From an uncultured Clostridium sp. (GTDB taxonomy: Bacteria; Bacillota; Clostridia; TANB77; CAG-508): DNA of 12,138 bases. Numbering within the stretch: the stretch's first letter is position 1; every line of letters begins with the position of its first letter. The notes below the pieces were generated by a model. It was not told where the DNA came from. It saw only the letters and a program-made list of their open reading frames with translations, and searched no databases. The position numbers were made by a program, and so were the translations under genes. The stretch spans positions 1 through 12,138 of the forward strand of contig CAOJXM010000014.1 in assembly GCA_948465625.1 (NCBI GenBank), given 5' to 3'. Of the stretch, positions 1-5,946 are shown piece by piece.

Positions 1-408
1 ATATTTGTTAGCATAAATCCCAACAGAATAACCATTTTCTTCGATTTTATTACAAAAGGTATTAATAATGTTACTTAATACTTGTTTATCTAATGTTGCT
101 TGTATACTATCTTCTATATCATACCATATATTTAATTTTATTTCTTTTTTATATGGATTGATTAATCTTAATACATGCTCTGCTTCTGAGTTTGCTTTTT
201 GTATGGTGTTTGCATAGGAATATAGGTACACACCAAAAGGGATGCCTAGTCGAATACATTCTTCTACATTTCGTTTAAATTGGATATCATCTTGTTGTTC
301 TACATTCATGCCAAATCCACAACGAATAATGGCAAAATCGATTTCGTTTTTTGCTTTTTCCCAATTGATGACACCGTTATGTTTGGACACATCTACTCCT
401 TTTAACAT
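1..408 (-). CDS. GH25 family endolysin (lysozyme), C-terminus cut by window edge
   Basis: Hydrolyses the glycan backbone of peptidoglycan, here to lyse the producing cell and release particles. The visible 136 residues are the N-terminal part of a GH25 barrel: residues 4-12 GVDVSKHNG carry the first catalytic Asp of the family (D6), followed by INW, FAIIRCGFG, a GIPFGVYLYSY strand, and WYDIED, which contains the family D-x-E acidic pair. The start ATG is preceded by AGGAGG and lies one base beyond the holin stop codon, so the two are translationally close-coupled as a lysis cassette. There is no signal peptide, so export must depend on the holin. The rest of the catalytic domain and any cell-wall-binding domain lie outside the window. 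The GH25 call is firm; the role in lysis is inferred from the neighbours. Confidence 0.93.
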   Translation of the reverse strand, partial: MLKGVDVSKHNGVINWEKAKNEIDFAIIRCGFGMNVEQQDDIQFKRNVEECIRLGIPFGVYLYSYANTIQKANSEAEHVLRLINPYKKEIKLNIWYDIEDSIQATLDKQVLSNIINTFCNKIEENGYSVGIYANKY

Positions 409-409
409 T

Positions 410-664
410 TTAATTTTCCTCCTTGATTCTGATTTTTTTCATATCTGCAATGCCTCCTGCTGACATGGTTGCAAAGATACAGGTAATGATGGTTTCTAAT
501 ATTGTCATATTTTCTACTTTGAATAGAATACATATAATACTTGCTAATATTGCAATTATGATATTTTGTAAAGGGATATAACGATTGTCTAGTCTGGTTA
601 GTTTGGTTATTTCTCCTGCAATTAGTGTTAACGCCATGATGATGATTGCTATTGTTATTTCCAT
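410..664 (-). CDS. Phage holin, Hol44 / Phage_holin_5_2-like
   Basis: Small 84-residue membrane protein that should form the membrane lesion letting the endolysin reach the wall. It starts MEITIAIIIMALTLIAGEITK, with hydrophobic stretches at roughly residues 2-17, 29-44 and 52-70, a GEI-K...D.RYIP motif typical of Hol44-type holins, and a charged tail KKIRIKEEN. I chose this ATG because GGAAGGAG lies just upstream; the frame is open to 760, but that extension encodes a polar stretch in another reading of the XhlA end and has no better ribosome site. It sits between xhlA-like and endolysin genes, the usual lysis order of Gram-positive siphophages. The family assignment is by eye. Confidence 0.85.
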   Translation of the reverse strand: MEITIAIIIMALTLIAGEITKLTRLDNRYIPLQNIIIAILASIICILFKVENMTILETIITCIFATMSAGGIADMKKIRIKEEN

Positions 665-678
665 ATTATTTCTCCTTC

Positions 679-996
679 CTATTTTAAAATTAATCCAATA
701 AAACCACCTGCTAAGGCTCCTACTATGGTACCTATTATGGTGGTCGTTATTTTGTTCCAATTTTGTACTGGTTTTTCTTTGATTTCTTTTAGGTCGTTTT
801 TGATTTCTACTACATCGTTTTCTACATTGGTAACTTTGTCATCCATTTTGGTTAATGCAACATATACATTGCTTAGTTCTTTGATTTGGTCTTCTTGTTT
901 TTTTAATTTTTCTTCTTGTTCCGTGATTCTTTTGGTATTTGATTTTACTCGTTCTTCTACTGTTATTAGTCTTTCTACTAATTCTGTTTTTTCCAT
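679..996 (-). CDS. xhlA: XhlA-type haemolysin / holin-associated membrane protein
   Basis: 105 residues with the XhlA layout: a charged coiled coil (about residues 3-75, rich in heptad-spaced Leu/Val and Lys/Glu), then a C-terminal membrane helix (about 84-104, IGTIVGALAGGFIGLILK). In PBSX of Bacillus subtilis, XhlA works with the XhlB holin to permeabilise the membrane; PBSX is a defective phage-like bacteriocin, which fits the reading of this locus. The ATG at 996 has AGGAG about 6 bases upstream, and that site overlaps the TAG stop of the receptor-binding protein gene, suggesting translational coupling. The stop lies 14 bases before the holin start. The symbol is used for the family rather than as proven orthology. 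Confidence 0.85.
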   Translation of the reverse strand: MEKTELVERLITVEERVKSNTKRITEQEEKLKKQEDQIKELSNVYVALTKMDDKVTNVENDVVEIKNDLKEIKEKPVQNWNKITTTIIGTIVGALAGGFIGLILK

Positions 997-1006
997 ATGC
1001 TTTCTC

Positions 1007-1990
1007 CTAATCTACAAAAAATGTGGCATTAAATGGTAACCATGTGTTAAGTGGAATTTTTTCATTTGAACTTACTCCATAACGCTCTATATAAACATTA
1101 CCACTATTTTCGATAAATAGAAGCCATTTATTCATTAAACTACCTTGGCATAAAGTATATATACTTGACCTAGGTCTAAAACCTGTTGGTAAAGTAGCTA
1201 TCTTGGTAATTTGTCCTGCTACTATTTCTGCTGTAGGTGTTACTGCTCCTGTAATCTGAACCATTTTTCCAACTTTTCGATAAACTGGATTTACTGAAGT
1301 CATATTTGTTTTTTTAAACGCACTTGTTAATGGTAAATCAATCCAACCAGTGTCATTTGGACTTATTTCAACCCAATCTCCCCAAGTTTGACTACTATCA
1401 AAGGTTCTAGAATAAATTCTCACTTCATTATTATTTGCCATTATAGTTTGTATGTATCTATCTTCTCTTGCAATATTTTCTACTTTTAATTTGAATGCTG
1501 TATTACTAATAGGACAATTTTTTAAACTAGCACTTATACTCGCATTTTCTGAACAATAATTGCCTATTTTCGTAAAATTGTTTAAATCTTCTCCTGACTT
1601 TATAACATTTCCAATACCATAAATTTGTGAAAATATATCTGTGTTATTTACCAGTTTTACCCACTCTCCATTATTTTCATTAGTAATTAGTGTATTAAGC
1701 CTTCTTATCCATATTTCATCTCTAGCGTTAACATTAATTATTTGCAATAATCGATTTGGTATATTAATAGTAATTACCTCTAATCTAAATCCATTATCTC
1801 TTATTGGGCAATCTATTAATGTATTTGTTATTCCTCCATTTTCTGAGTGATACAACCCTACTTCTGTTATATCGTTTAAATCTTGTCCTTTTTGTATAAT
1901 AGTTCCATATTGTAAATCTGTTTGCATTTTATTTAAGTTTGCCGCGTTAAGCGGTGTGTTTGTACTTGGATTATCTTCCCATTTTACCAT
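1007..1990 (-). CDS. Receptor-binding protein with two pyocin-knob domains
   Basis: 327 residues, the probable target-recognition protein of the tail. Residues 1-28 (KWEDNPSTNTPLNAANLNKM) are the short N-terminal attachment motif seen in many Gram-positive tail fibres. Two copies of a knob domain follow, at about 29-114 and 128-210, each with G-x-DLN, a G-x-Y strand, L-x-x-CP, F-x-L-x-V, IQ/LQ and a final W-V or W-x-x-WV; this is the pyocin_knob fold of R-pyocin fibres. Residues 215-327 form a C-terminal head with PVYRKVGKMVQITG, LPTGFRP and PLNTWLPFNATFFVD, the type of head domain found in receptor-binding proteins of lactococcal and staphylococcal phages. It lies just downstream of the tail-tip gene, separated by two bases. 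The host receptor cannot be predicted. Confidence 0.82.
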   Translation of the reverse strand: MVKWEDNPSTNTPLNAANLNKMQTDLQYGTIIQKGQDLNDITEVGLYHSENGGITNTLIDCPIRDNGFRLEVITINIPNRLLQIINVNARDEIWIRRLNTLITNENNGEWVKLVNNTDIFSQIYGIGNVIKSGEDLNNFTKIGNYCSENASISASLKNCPISNTAFKLKVENIAREDRYIQTIMANNNEVRIYSRTFDSSQTWGDWVEISPNDTGWIDLPLTSAFKKTNMTSVNPVYRKVGKMVQITGAVTPTAEIVAGQITKIATLPTGFRPRSSIYTLCQGSLMNKWLLFIENSGNVYIERYGVSSNEKIPLNTWLPFNATFFVD

Positions 1991-1992
1991 TG

Positions 1993-3432
1993 TTATTCCT
2001 CCTCTTCTATAATTTCTAACCTTTCATTTAACCTTTTATTCTCTTCTATTAATTCTTGTATAGCTTTCCATGCTAGCGAAGTCATAGAATATTGCTCTAT
2101 GCCTTGTCCATTTTCTGAAATTATTTCTGTTGGACAATTATATCCTTCGCCTATTATTAATCCTAAATGTTGCTTGCTTTCGTCTTTTTCTTCTTTTAAA
2201 TTATATAAACATATATTTGAATTTTTTATTAAATCTAAAGCACTCTCATTAAATTGTTTTATATTTTTCTTTTTTGCTTTTAGCGATGTTTGTATTAAAG
2301 TCGGTGTAACAATCCTATTTTTCCATATCGAAACTTGTCCTACACAAATTACATAATTTCCTTCTTGAGACAATAATGCTATTTGTCCATCCACATCATT
2401 ATTATCAATCAAATTTATTCCATCATACCCCATTGCTAGATATTTAGTCTTATTTAGATTTTCCAGTATTATACCACCTTCTGTGTAATTCTTTTGTATT
2501 ATTATTTTTCCACCAGAAATATTTGCATTACATGCATACATTTCTCCATTATGACCAATTTTAAACGGTGCATCTGCTCCTGTTTCACTTCCTGCCCAAA
2601 ACGCCCATTCTTCTCCATCTTTTCCACAAATTCCGACTTGTTCTCCTTTTAAAATATTATTGTTTACTTCAAAGCCCGCTATTTTACCTGATGTTGTTGT
2701 TACTTTTCCTGATACAGTAGCATTAATACAAGCCATATTTCCATTTGTATCTATTTTAAAATTTCCGTTTGCTGTGACATGTCCTTCTAAAGCTATTTTA
2801 CCTGATTTTATTTTTATTTCTTCTGGAGACTGATTAATCATTGAAATAATTTCATCGTCTCCTACCTTTTTGGATACTATACTACTAATACTATCTGTCG
2901 TCTGCTTTATTTCTGACTTTGCTGTTATTAACTCTCCTTTTGTTGCATATTCACTAGAAACACTAGATGTTATTTCCTCTGCTTTTATATCAATGGCTGA
3001 TTGCATTTCTTCTGTATCACTATAGCCTTCTAATTTCTTATCTACTGTTAAGCTAATTTTTTCTGCTGTTTGTTCAATCGCTGAACTCAGTTGCATATTG
3101 GTTACATACCTATCAGTAAAATCATTTTTTATGATATATTCTGCACATAAATTATTGTTGTACTCGTCTTTGATATAAATGTAGTTATCTCCTTCAAATA
3201 AGGGTATTTTTACCTCTCCTAATTCCTCTACTACCTCTTCGTTCAATACATAAGTCACATCATATTGTGTTTTTCCAATTCTACGAATTACTTTTGCTTG
3301 ATTGTTTTCTATTATTAAATCATCATGCACATTTCCCTTTTTTCGTAATTCTTGTGTTTCTATTACAATTTCTTTTCTATTTTCGGTTGGTTTATTTCGA
3401 GATTGGGTATCTACTGTTATAATATATTTCAT
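1993..3432 (-). CDS. Tail-tip/fibre protein with C-terminal S74-like intramolecular chaperone
   Basis: 479 residues. Residues 1-105 are a beta-rich N-terminus likely to attach to the tail hub. Residues 112-200 are heptad-like repeats (AIEQTAEKISLTV, DIKAEEITSSV, SEIKQTTDSISSIV), as in trimeric fibre shafts. Residues 205-375 hold short beta repeats with Gly-rich turns (SGKIALEGHVTANGNFKI, SGKVTTTSGKIAGFEV), like a beta-helical shaft. Residues about 380-479 resemble the Peptidase_S74 chaperone: SLKAKKKNI can be aligned with the SD-x-R-x-KKNI start motif, then ALDLIKNS, HLGLIIGEG, QYSMTSLAWKAIQELIEE and a final Leu-zipper-like helix. In that family the domain drives trimerisation and may cut itself off at the Ser, here S383. 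The ATG overlaps the stop of the upstream hub gene as ATGA. Confidence 0.8.
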   Translation of the reverse strand: MKYIITVDTQSRNKPTENRKEIVIETQELRKKGNVHDDLIIENNQAKVIRRIGKTQYDVTYVLNEEVVEELGEVKIPLFEGDNYIYIKDEYNNNLCAEYIIKNDFTDRYVTNMQLSSAIEQTAEKISLTVDKKLEGYSDTEEMQSAIDIKAEEITSSVSSEYATKGELITAKSEIKQTTDSISSIVSKKVGDDEIISMINQSPEEIKIKSGKIALEGHVTANGNFKIDTNGNMACINATVSGKVTTTSGKIAGFEVNNNILKGEQVGICGKDGEEWAFWAGSETGADAPFKIGHNGEMYACNANISGGKIIIQKNYTEGGIILENLNKTKYLAMGYDGINLIDNNDVDGQIALLSQEGNYVICVGQVSIWKNRIVTPTLIQTSLKAKKKNIKQFNESALDLIKNSNICLYNLKEEKDESKQHLGLIIGEGYNCPTEIISENGQGIEQYSMTSLAWKAIQELIEENKRLNERLEIIEEEE

Positions 3433-4283
3433 TGTGTCACCTCCTGATTTGGATATAAACTATTGGAAGGATATAAATTAGAACTAGGATAAAGATAATT
3501 ATTGTATTCCTTTATCCCGCATAATTTAAACTTAAATAATTCCGTTTCTTGACAATTTTCTAATATAATTTGATTGCTTCCTTCTATCACTCGTTTATAT
3601 TCCACACTATTTTCTACCTTCTGCTTAATGCTATCTAAATCTTGCTCTACTTGTGTTAATTTGGCATCATGTTCTGATGTTTCTTCTACTAATTGTGTAA
3701 TTTTTGCATTTTCTTGGTCAATTTGGCTTTGAACTCTTCTATTAATTGTTTTTTGCGAAGGTGTTCTTGTTGTTGTTTCTTCTTTTGCTTTGTTTTGTAT
3801 TTTGCTAGCAATACTTGCTTTAAATTTCCCCTTGTATTCACTAGACCCTTGGTAAATAACCTGTTTTCCATCGATTATTAAAATATCCCCAACATCTAAA
3901 CTAGGATCAATAATACTATCCCCTTCAAAGCTATATACTATTAGATTTTGATATACCTCATAAATATTATCAATCTGTTCTTGTTTTACCATATACATAT
4001 TATCTTGACTAATGTAAATTGTATTATTGGTATCATTACCTTTTTCAAATACTTGTACTCCATCTTCATACTTGATTCTGCTAACTTTAAATGAATCTCC
4101 CCATGTAAAATTTTGAAAATTTTTAAGGGATAATTCTGCCACATTTTCTCCTATTTTTTTGATGTATAATTTTCCGTCTCTTCCAATACAAGCAAATCCC
4201 CCTGCTTGCTCTGCAATATAGCTTAAATAGGTTCTAGCAGATACTGTATTGTCATATACTGCAATTTCTTGATTTTGGTTCAA
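3429..4283 (-). CDS. Tail hub (Tal/endopeptidase-tail-like), C-terminal part after frameshift
   Basis: Downstream portion of the baseplate-hub protein that begins at 4737. Family resemblance resumes at GGT 4298 (GSTSFLNQNQEIAVYDNT), then YLSYIAEQAGGFACIGRDGKLYI, a beta-rich hub region with DPSLDVGDILIIDGK, a coiled coil (about residues 182-235 counted from the TTG at 4283) and a tail of three LYP repeats. The only start available in frame, TTG at 4283, has no Shine-Dalgarno site, so independent translation is doubtful; the natural product would be a fused protein of about 434 residues. The stop overlaps the start of the fibre gene as ATGA. Hub proteins of this class cap the tail tube under the distal tail ring and sometimes carry peptidase activity; I see no catalytic motif. 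Confidence 0.75.
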   Translation of the reverse strand: MNQNQEIAVYDNTVSARTYLSYIAEQAGGFACIGRDGKLYIKKIGENVAELSLKNFQNFTWGDSFKVSRIKYEDGVQVFEKGNDTNNTIYISQDNMYMVKQEQIDNIYEVYQNLIVYSFEGDSIIDPSLDVGDILIIDGKQVIYQGSSEYKGKFKASIASKIQNKAKEETTTRTPSQKTINRRVQSQIDQENAKITQLVEETSEHDAKLTQVEQDLDSIKQKVENSVEYKRVIEGSNQIILENCQETELFKFKLCGIKEYNNYLYPSSNLYPSNSLYPNQEVTQ

Positions 4284-4737
4284 AAAAGAAGTAGAACCGT
4301 AATTCTACTCCAGCTTTTATGCAAATATCTTGTAATACTTTCCTAATTGTACATGGATATTTTAATTTGCTTCCGTCATAATTAAATTCAAATTTTATCA
4401 TGTTGTCTAGTAATTTTAAAGTTACGGTATAGTCATCATCTTTTTCTATTTCATCTACATTAAAATAGCCAATTGGAATGATTTCTCCTGTTATTCCAGA
4501 TTCTATATAAATGCTATGAATGGTTTCTGGCACCACACTTTTATATAGCTTTAATTCTACTGCTTGTGAGGTAACCGAACCTAATGTAAATTCGTCATTG
4601 GTAAATAGTGTTTGAGAAAGTTTACAGGCCAAAACATACTTCATATCAATCTCTATTTCGTTGATATAGATTTTTAATACATGCCTTGTGCTTGGCTCAT
4701 ATATACTAGCTTTATAATTGTTACTTGTTTGATACAT
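4252..4737 (-). CDS. Tail hub (Tal/endopeptidase-tail-like), N-terminal part, frameshifted
   Basis: Residues 1-145 read as the N-terminal hub domain of siphophage minor structural proteins (YKASIYEPSTRHVLKIYINEIEID, LGSVTSQAVELKLY, IPIGYFNVDEIEKDDDYTVTLKLLD, YPCTIRKVLQDICIKAGVEL). After L145 the frame gives a non-family tail, RFYFFFEPKSRNCSI, and stops at 4252, while the expected continuation GSTSFLNQ lies in the +1 frame from 4298. The C at 4299 behaves like a single inserted base. Either the gene is broken, the sequence has an error, or there is +1 frameshifting. The ATG shares its A with the TAA stop of the upstream tail gene (TAATG), so translation is coupled. Confidence 0.75.
   Translation of the reverse strand: MYQTSNNYKASIYEPSTRHVLKIYINEIEIDMKYVLACKLSQTLFTNDEFTLGSVTSQAVELKLYKSVVPETIHSIYIESGITGEIIPIGYFNVDEIEKDDDYTVTLKLLDNMIKFEFNYDGSKLKYPCTIRKVLQDICIKAGVELRFYFFFEPKSRNCSI
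4297..4303 (-). other. Apparent +1 frameshift point in tail hub gene
   Basis: On the coding strand the sequence reads GAA TTA CGG TTC; dropping the C at 4299 gives GAA TTA GGT TCT ACT, which continues the hub protein as GVEL-GSTSF. The two frames overlap from 4298 to 4252. CGG is likely a rare codon in so AT-rich a gene, which could slow the ribosome, but the TTA tRNA would re-pair poorly with TAC, so a slip here is not an obvious programmed site. A point insertion or sequencing error is the simpler reading. Confidence 0.7.
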
Positions 4738-5153
4738 TAATGATTAACCTCCTCTACAATTCGTTTTTGTTCTTCTGTTAATTCTTTTTGCATTAAATTA
4801 AAAGATACCTTCCATTTTGTGTTTGATGTGCTTTCTGCTAATTCTGTTTGTATCATATCCACTTTTCTTTTGGATACTCTAAATTTGGCATTATGCAAAA
4901 TGCCCCCTTCTACTACTGGAACTTTAATGCTTAGCACTAATGGATTCACATAGGTTGTTTGAATTAACTCTTCGGCTTCTTCTTCTGAATTAAAGTCCCA
5001 AGCCATGGAAAGTTTTAATAATCCAACTGCAATTGGATTATCGATTAGTGAACCATCTATTGCTGATGAATAACTGTCTTTGTCAGTATCTTCTATATCG
5101 GCACTATAACTAGATGGTGTTGGTAAAATTGTGTTTCCTTTTTTCCATATCAT
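4737..5153 (-). CDS. Small distal tail protein, DUF6711-like
   Basis: 138 residues. The N-terminus IWKKGNTILPTPSSYSADIEDTDKDSYSSAIDGSLI matches the style of DUF6711-type tail proteins (a PTPSSYS-x-x-IED motif followed by a description of tag-like substitutions), and the position, between the tape measure/moron block and the tail hub, is where the distal tail (Dit) component lies in siphophages. I therefore infer a ring component joining tube and hub. The start is supported by AAGGGGG about 8 bases upstream. A terminator hairpin sits immediately upstream of that ribosome site, so this gene is the first translated after the moron unit. The family name is recalled by eye and is moderately sure. 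Confidence 0.68.
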   Translation of the reverse strand: MIWKKGNTILPTPSSYSADIEDTDKDSYSSAIDGSLIDNPIAVGLLKLSMAWDFNSEEEAEELIQTTYVNPLVLSIKVPVVEGGILHNAKFRVSKRKVDMIQTELAESTSNTKWKVSFNLMQKELTEEQKRIVEEVNH

Positions 5154-5174
5154 AGTTGTTCCCCCTTTCTTACG

Positions 5175-5206
5175 AAAAAAGCACCTGCTGATACAGATGC
5201 TTTTTT
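5175..5206 (-). terminator. Intrinsic terminator of the PASTA-Ltp gene
   Basis: Arms 5175-5187 and 5194-5206 pair over 13 positions with one C-A mismatch around a short loop (AAAAAAGCA-C-CTG against CAG-A-TGCTTTTTT). Read on the minus strand the stem is followed by a T run, as needed for rho-independent termination. It lies 18 bases beyond the PASTA-Ltp stop and just before the next tail gene's ribosome site, and its A/T-rich arms could work in both directions. Confidence 0.8.
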
Positions 5207-5224
5207 ATGTTATTTGTAACTTTA

Positions 5225-5860
5225 TTATTCTAAATTATCAATTGCATATTGTGCTTCTTCTTTTGTAAATCCTTCTACTGTTGATGTTAATTGATTATAA
5301 ATTCTATTTTTAGACATGTTCATGTTATTTTGATAACTTTTTGCTTTTTCTAGTGCATTTTCCTTCCAATCTACATCAATATTATCAATTGCATATTGGG
5401 CTGCCTCTTTGGTAAATCCTTCTACCGTTGATGTTAATTGTCTATAAATTCCATTTTTAGACATGTGCATTGTTCTTGAATAACTTTCTGCTTTCTTTAA
5501 AGCATTTTTTTCTTCTGTCGTAGGTTCTCTTCCTAAAGAATAAGTTACAGTAATTTTATCGCCTTCATGAATTACCGTATTTGCTCCTGTACTTTGACTA
5601 ACAAAACTACCTTTAGGCACATCGTTTGAATATTCTTCTGTTATCCTTCCATTAATTTTATTGGTATCAAACCATGTTTTGATATCCTCTCTAGTCATTG
5701 CACTAAAATCTATAACAGTTACCTCAACTTTATTATTTTTCTGATAAGTTGTAGTTGTCGCATTATCTTTATTTTTTACACTAAAAAATACAACTACTCC
5801 AATAATAACTATTGCCCAAAACCAAAGCGCTTTTTTTTCATTTTCTGTAAGCTTTGCCAT
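5225..5860 (-). CDS. Membrane-anchored PASTA + double Ltp-domain protein (candidate superinfection exclusion/immunity)
   Basis: 211 residues, inserted between two tail genes with its own promoter and terminator. Residues 11-28 form a membrane helix (ALWFWAIVIIGVVVFFSV) with Lys on both sides, giving an N-in, C-out protein. Residues 46-110 are a PASTA domain (VTVIDFSAMTREDIKTWF, VPKGSFVSQS, HEGDKITVTYSLG), a fold that binds peptidoglycan or mediates surface contacts. Residues 117-163 and 166-211 are two Ltp repeats (NAL-KAESY, MSKNGIYRQLTS, EGFTKEAAQYAIDN). In phage TP-J34 of Streptococcus thermophilus the Ltp lipoprotein blocks DNA injection and its target is a tape measure protein. Here no lipobox Cys is seen; the anchor is a helix instead. 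The adjacent gene is the tape measure gene, so a role against incoming or own tails is an attractive inference. ATG at 5860 has a GGGGG ribosome site. Confidence 0.85.
   Translation of the reverse strand: MAKLTENEKKALWFWAIVIIGVVVFFSVKNKDNATTTTYQKNNKVEVTVIDFSAMTREDIKTWFDTNKINGRITEEYSNDVPKGSFVSQSTGANTVIHEGDKITVTYSLGREPTTEEKNALKKAESYSRTMHMSKNGIYRQLTSTVEGFTKEAAQYAIDNIDVDWKENALEKAKSYQNNMNMSKNRIYNQLTSTVEGFTKEEAQYAIDNLE
5234..5507 (-). repeat. 147-bp tandem duplication encoding the two Ltp repeats
   Basis: The segment from 5234 and the segment from 5381 align with an offset of 147 bp (49 codons) for about 125 bases, with long identical runs such as ATTATCAATTGCATATTG and GTTGATGTTAATTG at both places. 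The DNA identity, including at third positions, points to a fairly recent internal duplication of the Ltp domain. Confidence 0.85.
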
Positions 5861-5890
5861 TTATATTCCCCCTTTTTATTATATAAGGAA

Positions 5891-5914
5891 ATTATATCAC
5901 TTCTATTTGTCGAA
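5891..5914 (-). promoter_or_regulatory. Extended -10 promoter with Spo0A-like box for PASTA-Ltp gene
   Basis: On the minus strand TGATATAAT (5899-5891) is a perfect extended -10. Upstream, the plus strand reads TTTGTCGAA at 5906-5914, an exact match to the Spo0A (0A) box of B. subtilis and clostridia. A degenerate second core, TTGTC, follows at 5917-5921, near where a second box with 10-bp phasing would fall. No good -35 is seen. Transcription would begin near 5884, leaving a leader of about 24 bases with a strong ribosome site. Confidence 0.7.
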
Positions 5915-5946
5915 TGTTGTCTGTTTATGCACATTTCATATATAAT

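Noticed and set aside
242..258. TAGTCGAAT, a partial Spo0A-box match
   Set aside because: Inside the endolysin coding sequence with no promoter nearby; expected by chance.
410..760. Longer 116-residue version of the holin
   Set aside because: The extra N-terminus is a polar stretch overlapping the end of the XhlA gene; the internal ATG at 664 has a strong ribosome site and gives a normal holin.
725..1039. Plus-strand hydrophobic frame resembling a small membrane protein
   Set aside because: It is the antisense of the XhlA coiled-coil gene; such Ser/Leu/Phe-rich shadows are usual opposite Lys/Glu-rich genes.
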